From positions 1 through 64,000 of the forward strand of contig JAEPNB010000002.1 of the NCBI GenBank assembly GCA_017643645.1: 64,000 nt of DNA, given 5' to 3'. A program made the position numbers and the translations under genes. The stretch comes from Balneola sp. GTDB lineage: Bacteria; Bacteroidota; Rhodothermia; Balneolales; Balneolaceae. This document shows, in pieces, positions 53,804 to 62,855 of this stretch. Position 1 is the stretch's first letter. Every line of letters begins with the position of its first letter. The notes beneath the pieces are model-generated. The model searched no databases, had not been told where the DNA came from, and saw nothing but the letters and a program-made list of their open reading frames with translations.

Positions 53804-56716
53804 ATGCGGCTGTTTATATTGAGCATCTTAGTATTAATTTTAGTTGATACTAAAGCTCAGAATGTATCTTTTAAGTTCAAAAATTATTCACTGGAAGAAG
53901 GATTATCTCAATCTACAGTTTACGCTATATTAGAAGATGACCTTGGGTATATTTGGATAGGAACCAGAGATGGATTGAATCGTTTCGATAATAATAAGTT
54001 TGTCAACTATTATCCTGCTTATGATGATTCAAACTCTCTCAGCAATCGGTCGGTAAGATCACTTGTAAAAGACAGTGAAGGCTTTATCTGGGTCGGAACT
54101 GATGGAGGAGGAGTTGACCGGCTGAACCCCATAACCAATACTTTTATAAATTTATGTGAGCTCGTTACTTCCGATACTTGCGGGCTCAGGGGCAATATTA
54201 CAAGTCTCAATATTTCCGGAAATACACTTTGGATAGGAACACGTTCAGATGGACTCTATAAATTTGACCAAAAAGATAATAACCTTACTAAGGTAAAGGG
54301 GAGTTCTTCCACAATATGGGACATAGGGTCTAATGGTCCCGAGGTATTTTCCGCAACTTCAAATGGTGTTATCAGGCATACCGGATCTGCCCGGAAAGTA
54401 TATTTAGAGGATCAGGAAATCAGAGCTCTGGAATATCTTAGCCAAGAAATACTTCTAATTGGTTCAAGAAATAATGGAGTCTATTTATTAGATGTCAACA
54501 CCGATGAAATTTCAGAATTAAATAGCAATTTCAATGGTCTTGAGGTCTCTGATATTAAATTTGATAAAGCGTCCAATATTTGGATTGCGACAGATTCTGA
54601 AGGAGTGTTTTTGACAACGTCAGAAGGAGAAATAATCCATCATTTTACTCCATCCGGAAGACGTGAATTTCAATTACAAAGCTCGAGCATCAGAACTCTT
54701 TATGAAGATTCAAACGGCATAATATGGATAGGAACCAACAATGCAGGATTGAGTAATTTTCATGAAGACCGATTTCAATTTCAGGGCTATTCCAGCCAAA
54801 CTACTGATCAGGAGCTTATTTCTGATGTAATTCTTTCCTTTAATGAATCAGCGGATGGAACAATATTGATTGGAACGGAGCAAAACGGGCTTTTTACATT
54901 TAATTTTGAAGAGGAGAGCTTTACGCCCGTAAAAGGTTTTGAAAGTGAAAGTATTATTGCCATCGAGAAAGGAAGGGATGGTTCAATTTGGGTAGCAACA
55001 GATGGATTTGGATTAAAGAAAATTGAAGATCAGTCTGACTTAAACCAAATAATTAGCATTCAGAATCTGGAAGACAAAAGTATACTTAGCCTCGAAACTG
55101 ATTCATTAAACGAAATTATTGCAGGAGCTTACCAAGGCTTCTATCTGATAAAAAATAATGAAGTTCAGTCCCTAAAAACTATTCCTGAGTACTTAAGAAC
55201 AGATAGAGTGCTGGCAATCGAATTACTAAATAATTCCAATGTGTTATTAGGGACTTTTGCAAACGGGTTAGTAGTGTTTAACAGACAGGAACTAAGTTTT
55301 AAGAAAATAGAACCAAATACTGAGACAAGAAATCCTGAGCGTATACAGGTCATATATACAGATACAAAAGGAAGAATCTGGTTAGGCTCGTATTCCGGTT
55401 TATATCAATTCGATCCATCGGGTTATTCTTATGAAGCGTATACAACCACCGAAGGACTGCCAAGTGATGTAGTTTATGGAATTCTTGAAGATGCTGAACA
55501 AAATCTTTGGTTAAGTACCAATGCCGGCATCTCAAAATTTGATCCGGAAAGTAAGTACTTCGTTAATTACACTAAGTCGGATGGATTACTGAGTAAGGAG
55601 TTTAACGGTGGAGCATATTTTAAGGACTCGAACGATAAAATGTATTTTGGAGGGGTGAAAGGGTTTACAGTTTTTGATCCTTCAAAGATTGAAGATGATC
55701 ACTTACCCGGCAAAATTGTGGTTTACGAAATGAATGTAGATGGTGAGATCTATAATACAATCACTCAAAAATACTTTGAGTTGAAAGAAGGACAAGATTT
55801 TATTCAATTTGATTTTTCATATCTCAATTTTTTGAATCCGGATAAGAATAAATTAGAATACCAACTTACGGGCTTGAGCGATAACTGGGTGTCCGTTAAT
55901 AAAAGGAGAAGTATAAATTTCTCAGGGTTGCCATCGGGTGATTATAACTTTAGGCTTAGAACGCTGAGTTCCCGAAATGAAGTGATCGAATATTCAAATT
56001 CTATTTCCTTTTATGTGGCTCCTCCGCTCTGGAAAACATGGTATTTCACTGTAGGGTTGATCATTGCCTTGTTCTTAATTGTTTATGCTTTATTCAGATA
56101 CAGAATGTTTTATTTGCTTAAAGAGGAGGAAACCAGAAATCGAATTTCTAAAGATTTACACGATGATTTAAGCGGAACCTTGAGCAGCATAAGTTTTTTC
56201 AGTGAAGCAGCAAAAAGGAATGATCCGGTGAAGTCAAAAGAATTTCTTCAAAAAATTGATAAAAGTGCTATAGAAGCCAAAGAAAAAATTAATGATATAA
56301 TATGGGCAATTGATCCGGCAAATGATGACTGGTCATCTTTTCTGGCAAAGTGTAAGCGTTATGCTTCAGAAATGTATGAAAGTAAAGGAATCAGCTACGA
56401 AATCGAACTCGACAATTCAATTGAGGGGTTGAAAAATTACAGGATCAGACAAGATCTGTGGTTGATTTTTAAAGAAATGGTAACCAATGTAGTAAGGCAT
56501 TCGAAGGCTTCCCGATCTGCAATAAAGCTTTTAAAAAAGGATAAAACACTTATTTTGGAAGTCGAAGACGACGGAGTTGGACTGTCTCAAAGTGATCAGA
56601 TGAAAGGGAGTGGGATTTCGAATTTGAAATACCGGGCCAATAAAATGGGGGCTTATTTATCCATTCAACAAGTAAAACCTAGGGGCACTAAATGGATATT
56701 GGAGATCAAATTATAA
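53804..56716 (+). CDS. Sensor histidine kinase with periplasmic beta-propeller and Y_Y_Y domain (HK3)
   Basis: 970 residues. Signal peptide to about residue 18 (DTKAQ), then two sets of propeller repeats with the regulator-propeller motif (GLSQSTVYAILEDDLGYIWIGTRDGLNRFD; VRSLVKDSEGFIWVGTDGG), a Y_Y_Y domain (about 640-735, YQLTGLSDNWVSV), one helix (YFTVGLIIALFLIVYALFRY, about 746-766), and a HisKA_3 transmitter with H786 in KDLHDDLSGTLSSISFFSEA. N and G boxes are intact (LIFKEMVTNVVRHSKA; EDDGVGLS). Overall layout equals HK1, but the transmitter matches HK2, suggesting domain shuffling after duplication. The stop overlaps operator site D; RR2 follows at 49 bp. Confidence 0.92.
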   Translation: MRLFILSILVLILVDTKAQNVSFKFKNYSLEEGLSQSTVYAILEDDLGYIWIGTRDGLNRFDNNKFVNYYPAYDDSNSLSNRSVRSLVKDSEGFIWVGTDGGGVDRLNPITNTFINLCELVTSDTCGLRGNITSLNISGNTLWIGTRSDGLYKFDQKDNNLTKVKGSSSTIWDIGSNGPEVFSATSNGVIRHTGSARKVYLEDQEIRALEYLSQEILLIGSRNNGVYLLDVNTDEISELNSNFNGLEVSDIKFDKASNIWIATDSEGVFLTTSEGEIIHHFTPSGRREFQLQSSSIRTLYEDSNGIIWIGTNNAGLSNFHEDRFQFQGYSSQTTDQELISDVILSFNESADGTILIGTEQNGLFTFNFEEESFTPVKGFESESIIAIEKGRDGSIWVATDGFGLKKIEDQSDLNQIISIQNLEDKSILSLETDSLNEIIAGAYQGFYLIKNNEVQSLKTIPEYLRTDRVLAIELLNNSNVLLGTFANGLVVFNRQELSFKKIEPNTETRNPERIQVIYTDTKGRIWLGSYSGLYQFDPSGYSYEAYTTTEGLPSDVVYGILEDAEQNLWLSTNAGISKFDPESKYFVNYTKSDGLLSKEFNGGAYFKDSNDKMYFGGVKGFTVFDPSKIEDDHLPGKIVVYEMNVDGEIYNTITQKYFELKEGQDFIQFDFSYLNFLNPDKNKLEYQLTGLSDNWVSVNKRRSINFSGLPSGDYNFRLRTLSSRNEVIEYSNSISFYVAPPLWKTWYFTVGLIIALFLIVYALFRYRMFYLLKEEETRNRISKDLHDDLSGTLSSISFFSEAAKRNDPVKSKEFLQKIDKSAIEAKEKINDIIWAIDPANDDWSSFLAKCKRYASEMYESKGISYEIELDNSIEGLKNYRIRQDLWLIFKEMVTNVVRHSKASRSAIKLLKKDKTLILEVEDDGVGLSQSDQMKGSGISNLKYRANKMGAYLSIQQVKPRGTKWILEIKL

Positions 56717-56733
56717 CTGCCCGTTTAGGTAGT
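56716..56733 (+). promoter_or_regulatory. Operator palindrome, site D
   Basis: ACTGCCCGTTTAGGTAGT fits ACYRC-N8-GYAGY. It starts on the last base of the HK3 stop codon and ends 32 bp before the RR2 start, so RR2 may be made from a promoter of its own. Confidence 0.5.
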
Positions 56734-56765
56734 TACTTTTTTATGCTAATGTATTTAATTCAATT

Positions 56766-57395
56766 ATGATTAAGATTTCGATAATTGAGGATAACAAATA
56801 TATGCGGGAGGGATGGGAAACCATTCTGGACTTTGAGGCAGATCTTTGTGTAATAGGGACTTATGGAAGTTGTGAAGAAGCTTTAGAAGAAAACCAACTT
56901 GGCAAAAGTGATCTGCTTTTGCTGGATATAGAACTTCCGGGTATTCACGGAACGGAAGGGGTTAAAATTTTTAAAGAAAAATATCCAAATCTGATCACTT
57001 TGATGGTAACTATGCATGATGAGAATGAAAAGATCTTTACCGCTTTAAGAAATGGAGCTGTTGGTTATCTTTTAAAGAAAACATCCCCATCAGAGCTTAT
57101 TGAAGCTATAAAAATTGCAATGGATGGCGGCTCGCCGATGAGCCCTAACATAGCCAGAAAAGTAATTTCTTCATTTCAAAAGAAGCAGGATCTGGATGTA
57201 GATTTATCTGAAATGGAGCAGGAAATTCTTACAGAACTTGCCTCAGGCCTTTCTTATAAAGCAATTTCTGAAAAGATATTTTTGTCTGTGGATGGGGTGC
57301 GATATCATATTCGTAATATCTATCAAAAGCTGGAAGCGAAGAACAGGGCAGAAGCTGTTGCTAAAGGTATTAGCTACAACTTAATTAAATCCTGA
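56766..57395 (+). CDS. LuxR/NarL-family response regulator (RR2)
   Basis: 209 residues, a paralogue of RR1. Receiver domain with E8-D9, phosphoacceptor D54 (LLLLDIELPGIHG), T in VTMH and K in LLKKTSPSE. LuxR-type helix-turn-helix at the end (LSEMEQEILTELASGLSYKAISEKIFLSVDGVRYHIRNIYQKL). Likely partner of HK3 and perhaps HK2. It lies directly upstream of the 1770-residue beta-helix gene, whose promoter region holds operator site E. Confidence 0.93.
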   Translation: MIKISIIEDNKYMREGWETILDFEADLCVIGTYGSCEEALEENQLGKSDLLLLDIELPGIHGTEGVKIFKEKYPNLITLMVTMHDENEKIFTALRNGAVGYLLKKTSPSELIEAIKIAMDGGSPMSPNIARKVISSFQKKQDLDVDLSEMEQEILTELASGLSYKAISEKIFLSVDGVRYHIRNIYQKLEAKNRAEAVAKGISYNLIKS

Positions 57396-57398
57396 AAT

Positions 57399-57416
57399 AC
57401 CACATAGTACGGTAGT
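57399..57416 (+). promoter_or_regulatory. Operator palindrome, site E
   Basis: ACCACATAGTACGGTAGT fits ACYRC-N8-GYAGY and shares ACATAGT with sites A and B. It ends 76 bp before the ATG of the beta-helix gene. A TATTAG at 57435-57440, 18 bp further on, is a possible -10 element. This would place the surface gene under RR1/RR2 control. Confidence 0.5.
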
Positions 57417-57492
57417 GAGATTCCCAGATCTCATTATTAGAATGGATTGAAGCCTGTAACAGGCATTTAAAACATAATTCAATTCATTCGCG

Positions 57493-60400
57493 ATGAAACT
57501 CTTAAAAGCTACCATTCTTATCATTTTTCTGGGGACTGTTGGAGCCAATATTAGTGCGCAGACAAGTATTTCCGGAAACATTACCACTAACACAACCTGG
57601 ACCACAGCCGGTAGTCCTTATGTTATAGTAGGAAGTACTACCATTACCAGTGGAGATACATTATCCATTGAAGATGGTGTGGAAGTAAAATTCGATAATG
57701 GAACTCAACTTACTGTTTCAGGAGCGTTGGTTGGTAATGGAGTTACATTCACAGCAAACTCAGGAACTTCAAGAGGCGCCTGGAATCGAATATTCACCAA
57801 TTTTACAACAAGTTGGATTCATTTAAGAAATTCAACTCTTCAATTTGCAACAGATGCCATTTATGTAGGAGCAGGAAAGGTTCGGCTTGATACTGTTACA
57901 ATCAGTGATTCCAATCGTGGTATAACCATAACTCAATCCACAAATACAACAATTAACGGTTCTGCTATTACTAATACTGAATATCCCGTCAATATCGCAT
58001 CTGAGGGATATATCGCTTATGAAGGAACCAATGATTTCACAGGCAACGATAATGATGTAGTATACCTGAGTCATGCTTCTAATATCGACGTTAATTTTAC
58101 ACTTGAAAATCCAGGTATTCCCTATCTGCCAAGTGGGACAAAGTATGTTACTCCCGGAGATACTTTAACGATAAAAAAAGGAAATATTTTAAAGTTTAAT
58201 CAAAACCAACAACTGTACACCCAGAATGGTGGAGTAATTATAGCTGAAGGTACTGAAGCAGAACCTATATACTTTACTTCGAATCGTAATGATAACATTG
58301 GCGGAGATACTAATAATGATGGTACTGCTTCTGTTCCCGGTAACAGAGATTGGTATGGTATAACAATAAACGGTAAATCATCAAAAAGTTCTTTTAAACA
58401 TGTGAATGTTAGCTTTGCGGGATATTTACCTCATTCAAGTCGTTCAGATTTTCAGGGTGGAATTACGTTAGTAGATAATAATTCTCCGGTTGACAGCAGC
58501 ACATTTAATAATAACTATTACGGAATTGTACTCAGAGATAGTTCAGATGCGGCGATTACAAATAATACGATTGGAAGCAGTGGTGTGGTACCTGTAGCGT
58601 TAACTTTTGATAGTGAACCTACCTTTACAAATAATTCTTTTTCATCAGCAAATAATGAATACGATGCTATTGGATTAATCGGGACTACTATTACGGGAAG
58701 TAATTACCTTCCAAAAAGGAATTTTACCTCTATTCCTAACGTGACCTATTTGCTTCTAAGAGAACTGTATGTGGACACCGGTGCTACTCTGGAAATTGAA
58801 CCCGGAGTTGTCATTAAATCGACAGGATCAGGAATCAGAGTAAAGGGAACACTGACCAGCGATGGTACTTCTGCCGATCATATCATTTTTACTTCTGTAA
58901 AAGATGATAATGTTGGAAACCCGAATGACACAAATAAAGACGGAAATAACACAGTTCCGGGAAATAGGGATTGGAGAGGAATTGCTTTGGGAGAGGATTC
59001 GGATGCGTCAGTGATCGATTACAACGAAATCAGATATGCTTCTTATAATACTAACTTTCAATATGGTCCATCCGGTTCTGTTATCTATCCAAGAGGTGCT
59101 CTAAATTTATATAATGCTGACATTTCAATTACTAACTCTGATATTGGAAACACATATGAGTTTGCAATTGACTCAAGAGGAACGTCTGCTCCAACGGTCA
59201 CAAATAATTCATTTACGAATACCGGTTCCGTTCCGGTAGCGCTTGACCTTTCTTCAGATCCAACTTTTAGCGGAAATACCTTAGCAAATGCAGGTTTGGT
59301 AGCTATTGGCTATCATGGGGGAACTTTCAATAATGACGGGATAATCAGAGCCAGAACTTTTGCGGGCTATGAAAATATTACTTCCGTTTTGCTGGACCAT
59401 ATTACAATAGCAAGCGGAACAAAGCTGAGTATTGAACCCGGAACAGTAATAAAAGCACAAAACGTTCACAGAGGGCTTACTTTAAGAGTTGAAGGAGCCC
59501 TTGAAGCAGCCGGTACAGCAGACAGTGTAATCTATTTTACATCCATTTTTGATGATCAGGTAGGAAATCCTTTGGATACTAATAACGATGGGGGAGGATC
59601 GTCTCCCGGTCCTGATAACTGGGGCACGATTCGTTTTATGGGTACATCTGATGATGCCAATTCTGAATTATCCCATTCGGAACTCAGATACGGAAAGCAT
59701 GGAGTGATATTCACAGATGCAGCTCCTGTAATAGATAACCTGACTATTCTTTCCTGTCAGTACTACGGTTTTGGAATAGAGAGTGGATCAACCGTTTCTA
59801 TTCAAAATTCTTTGATACAAAATTGTGGTTTCGAGCCTGTTTCAATCAGTTCTAATTCTAACCCATCATTTTCTGGAATTACTTTCAATGGGAATGGCTC
59901 TAATGGGATAAATTTACTGGAATCGAATGATTTGCATACGAGCAGAGGTGTTAACTCTTCGAACAGATATTTTGATACTAGAAATACAATTACAAGCAAC
60001 GTAACTATTTCTCCATATTCTTTTGCAGGGTATACAAACATACCTTATATATTTCGATCTAATTGGTTTGTTGGTACAAATGCTACAGTTAGCGTAGACC
60101 CTTCTGTTGTTTTTAAAGGAAATAATGTAGTGTATGTGGATGGCGCTTTTAGAGTACTTGGTACCAAAACTGAACCGGTTATTTTTACTTCCTATAATGA
60201 TGACAGCGCAGGAGGAGATTCAAACAACGATGGTAACAATACGGTACCAAGCCCGGGGCAGTCTGCTCAAATTCAATTCAGAGCATCTTCTTTAGATTCA
60301 GCAAATTTAGTCAAGAATACCGAATTCAGATATCCTGCAAACCCGATTCGGTTTATCAATGCAGGTGGTATAATAGACAGTTCCTTGGTTCAATTAAGTT

Positions 60401-62805
60401 CAGGAGATGCAATAGATATCTCAGGAAACGCAGACCCGGTAATAACCAATAACAGATTTGAAAACATTGGATCACCAAGTGGCTTTTCAAGAAGACATTC
60501 CATCCTAATGGATATGTTTTCAAATCCTACTTTCTCCGGGAATGTAGAATCAAATGTATCATACAAAGGTTTGGGAATTAAAGGAGGAACCTGGGGCAGT
60601 GATGCTACAATACCTTTTCGTTCATTCGCCGGAATTGACAGTATTACTTACCATATGACAGCAGGAATTACGATTCCTTCAGGTTCTAAAATTACTATAC
60701 CCGATGGGATGGTCTTTAAAAGAGAAACACAATACGGTTATTGGAGGAGGAAAAGTTTTAACATGTTTACGGTAAATGGTGCGCTGGAAGTTGCCGGCAG
60801 TTCTTTGAATCCTGTAGTGTTTACAAATGATACGGATGATAATTTTGGACAGCCCGCTGATTTATACGGAAATGGAAGTGTAGATGAAGATGATGATTAC
60901 AAATCAGGAAATTGGATTATTTATAACGCTACAAGCAATGATACAAGTAACATCATTAACAATGCTATTTTTAAATTTGGAACAGAGGCCCTTGTTGCAA
61001 ACAGTGCCAATCCTACAATTAATAATTCCAAATTTGAACACAATCAATATGGAATATCATTAACAGGGGTATCTGCTCCTTTTGTTGAGAATAATATCTT
61101 TCATGATCTGGAATTTACTCCACTATTGACTTCCTTGGTTTCATATCCACAAACTGTATCCGGGAATGAAATGAGTGGAAGTACATACAAGGCCATTGGG
61201 GTACGCACCGAGACATTGGTACAGGATATTACTCTTGAGAAAAGAGATTTCGGAGGCAAAGTTGGTATTCCATACTTCTTTACAGGAACCTATACAGTCG
61301 GAACCGGAGCGGTACTTACAATTGAACCGGGTGTGGTTAATAAATTCAATAACAGCAGGCAGTTAAATGTTCAAAAAGGATTGATTGCAGAAGGGGGAAG
61401 CACACCGGACAGCATGATCGTGTTTACATCCATATTCGATGATTTTTATGGAGGAGATACTAATGCTGACAGTAATGCAACAAAACCACAGCCCGGTAAC
61501 TGGCTTGGAATTAAATACCAAGGAACTTCTCTTCCTGAAGTATCAAGTCTGGATCATACCATAGTGAAATATGCACGCGGTGGAAGTAGCTATGCGGGAG
61601 TTCTGGCAGATAATTCAAGTCCGACAATTACTAATTCCATTATAGCAGAAAACGACAGAGGAATTATGGTGTACGGTTCAGGAAACCCATCTGTCACAAA
61701 CAGTGATATTTCCGGTAATACAGAATTTGGGATCTTTAATCGAGATAAAACCTTTACCATCGATGCTACCAATAACTGGTGGGGTAATAATTCAGGCCCA
61801 ACTCATTCTACCAATCCAACCGGAACAGGTGATGAAGTCAGCGATGGAGTTGATTTCGGGGCATTCACAGGAAGTGGAGCTTCAAACCCTATCCTTGGTG
61901 ACGTTTCTCTGAACGGAAAAGTACAATCTTTTGATGCTTCGAAAATTCTGAGAGTCGCTGCTTCTTTGGATACTTTGAACAGTAAACAACAGAAAGTGGG
62001 TGATGTTTCAGGAAATGGAACTGTGAGTGCAATGGATGCTTCTTATATTCTTCAATATGTTGTAGGATTAATTGAAGCTTTCCCGGCAGAGTTGAATTCA
62101 AAATCCAGATCAGATATGAATTCTGTTGAGGGAACGGAAGATATGATCCTGAGCTTAGGTGCATCTGTACCGATAAATGAAACTGAATTCAGAGTTCCTG
62201 TATATATTGATAATGTAAGCTCTCTGTTTTCATCAGAGATCGAGATCGATTTTGATCATAGCAATCTGGAGCTGATAAAATCTGAATTGTCTGATATAGT
62301 TAATGATGCATCAGTATCAGAAAATCACAATGCAAATGGTCGGTATTCTCTGGCAATTGCATCAACAAAAGCTATTTCTGAAAGTGGCGAAGTTGTTTCT
62401 TTAACATTCAGACTAAAAGATGAGAATTCTTCACCATCTCTTTCAATTTTACGTTTTCAGGCAAACGAAGTTGATCTGACCGCTACGGCAGTAAGTAATG
62501 AAGATGTAGCACTTAATGTGCCGGATGAATTTAATTTATATCAAAATTATCCGAATCCATTCAATCCTTCTACAACTATTGGCTTTGATGTTCCCAATGG
62601 AAAGACACAAATCAGACTCGAGATCTATAATATTTTGGGCCAAAGAGTAAAGACACTCGTAAATGATGTGTATTCAGCAGGCAGGTATAAAGTAACCTGG
62701 GATGGAACAAATAATATAGGAGGCAGAGTAAGTACCGGGGTGTATATCTACAGAATACAAGCCGGCGATATTGTACAGTCAAAAAAACTAACCTTCATTA
62801 AATAA
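57493..62805 (+). CDS. Giant secreted beta-helix protein with dockerin, cohesin-like and sorting domains
   Basis: 1770 residues. Signal peptide (LLKATILIIFLGTVGANISAQ). Residues about 25-1465 are a parallel beta-helix built from seven ~200-residue units. Each begins with a line like GTKLSIEPGTVIKA (at about 50, 220, 426, 640, 862, 1061 and 1270). In six of them an Asp/Asn-rich loop of the DDxxGGDTNNDG type follows and probably binds calcium. A type I dockerin with two repeats is at about 1468-1530 (GDVSLNGKVQSFDASKILR; GDVSGNGTVSAMDASYILQ). A cohesin-like domain follows (about 1549-1670), then a type A sorting domain (NYPNPFNPSTTIGF to KKLTFIK). It would be exported by the type IX system and may assemble with cohesin proteins such as the next gene product. 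Confidence 0.87.
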   Translation: MKLLKATILIIFLGTVGANISAQTSISGNITTNTTWTTAGSPYVIVGSTTITSGDTLSIEDGVEVKFDNGTQLTVSGALVGNGVTFTANSGTSRGAWNRIFTNFTTSWIHLRNSTLQFATDAIYVGAGKVRLDTVTISDSNRGITITQSTNTTINGSAITNTEYPVNIASEGYIAYEGTNDFTGNDNDVVYLSHASNIDVNFTLENPGIPYLPSGTKYVTPGDTLTIKKGNILKFNQNQQLYTQNGGVIIAEGTEAEPIYFTSNRNDNIGGDTNNDGTASVPGNRDWYGITINGKSSKSSFKHVNVSFAGYLPHSSRSDFQGGITLVDNNSPVDSSTFNNNYYGIVLRDSSDAAITNNTIGSSGVVPVALTFDSEPTFTNNSFSSANNEYDAIGLIGTTITGSNYLPKRNFTSIPNVTYLLLRELYVDTGATLEIEPGVVIKSTGSGIRVKGTLTSDGTSADHIIFTSVKDDNVGNPNDTNKDGNNTVPGNRDWRGIALGEDSDASVIDYNEIRYASYNTNFQYGPSGSVIYPRGALNLYNADISITNSDIGNTYEFAIDSRGTSAPTVTNNSFTNTGSVPVALDLSSDPTFSGNTLANAGLVAIGYHGGTFNNDGIIRARTFAGYENITSVLLDHITIASGTKLSIEPGTVIKAQNVHRGLTLRVEGALEAAGTADSVIYFTSIFDDQVGNPLDTNNDGGGSSPGPDNWGTIRFMGTSDDANSELSHSELRYGKHGVIFTDAAPVIDNLTILSCQYYGFGIESGSTVSIQNSLIQNCGFEPVSISSNSNPSFSGITFNGNGSNGINLLESNDLHTSRGVNSSNRYFDTRNTITSNVTISPYSFAGYTNIPYIFRSNWFVGTNATVSVDPSVVFKGNNVVYVDGAFRVLGTKTEPVIFTSYNDDSAGGDSNNDGNNTVPSPGQSAQIQFRASSLDSANLVKNTEFRYPANPIRFINAGGIIDSSLVQLSSGDAIDISGNADPVITNNRFENIGSPSGFSRRHSILMDMFSNPTFSGNVESNVSYKGLGIKGGTWGSDATIPFRSFAGIDSITYHMTAGITIPSGSKITIPDGMVFKRETQYGYWRRKSFNMFTVNGALEVAGSSLNPVVFTNDTDDNFGQPADLYGNGSVDEDDDYKSGNWIIYNATSNDTSNIINNAIFKFGTEALVANSANPTINNSKFEHNQYGISLTGVSAPFVENNIFHDLEFTPLLTSLVSYPQTVSGNEMSGSTYKAIGVRTETLVQDITLEKRDFGGKVGIPYFFTGTYTVGTGAVLTIEPGVVNKFNNSRQLNVQKGLIAEGGSTPDSMIVFTSIFDDFYGGDTNADSNATKPQPGNWLGIKYQGTSLPEVSSLDHTIVKYARGGSSYAGVLADNSSPTITNSIIAENDRGIMVYGSGNPSVTNSDISGNTEFGIFNRDKTFTIDATNNWWGNNSGPTHSTNPTGTGDEVSDGVDFGAFTGSGASNPILGDVSLNGKVQSFDASKILRVAASLDTLNSKQQKVGDVSGNGTVSAMDASYILQYVVGLIEAFPAELNSKSRSDMNSVEGTEDMILSLGASVPINETEFRVPVYIDNVSSLFSSEIEIDFDHSNLELIKSELSDIVNDASVSENHNANGRYSLAIASTKAISESGEVVSLTFRLKDENSSPSLSILRFQANEVDLTATAVSNEDVALNVPDEFNLYQNYPNPFNPSTTIGFDVPNGKTQIRLEIYNILGQRVKTLVNDVYSAGRYKVTWDGTNNIGGRVSTGVYIYRIQAGDIVQSKKLTFIK

Positions 62806-62813
62806 TTGATGAT

Positions 62814-62835
62814 AAAGGGAATCAAATTCCACTTT
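62814..62835 (+). other. Hairpin between beta-helix and cohesin genes
   Basis: AAAGGGAAT and ATTCCACTTT pair over 9 bp with one bulged A and a 3-nt loop. There is no following T-tract, so it may be an mRNA processing or stability element rather than a terminator. It sits in the 50-bp spacer between two genes that are probably co-transcribed. Confidence 0.35.
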
Positions 62836-62855
62836 AAATCATCGAGGTATAAGTT

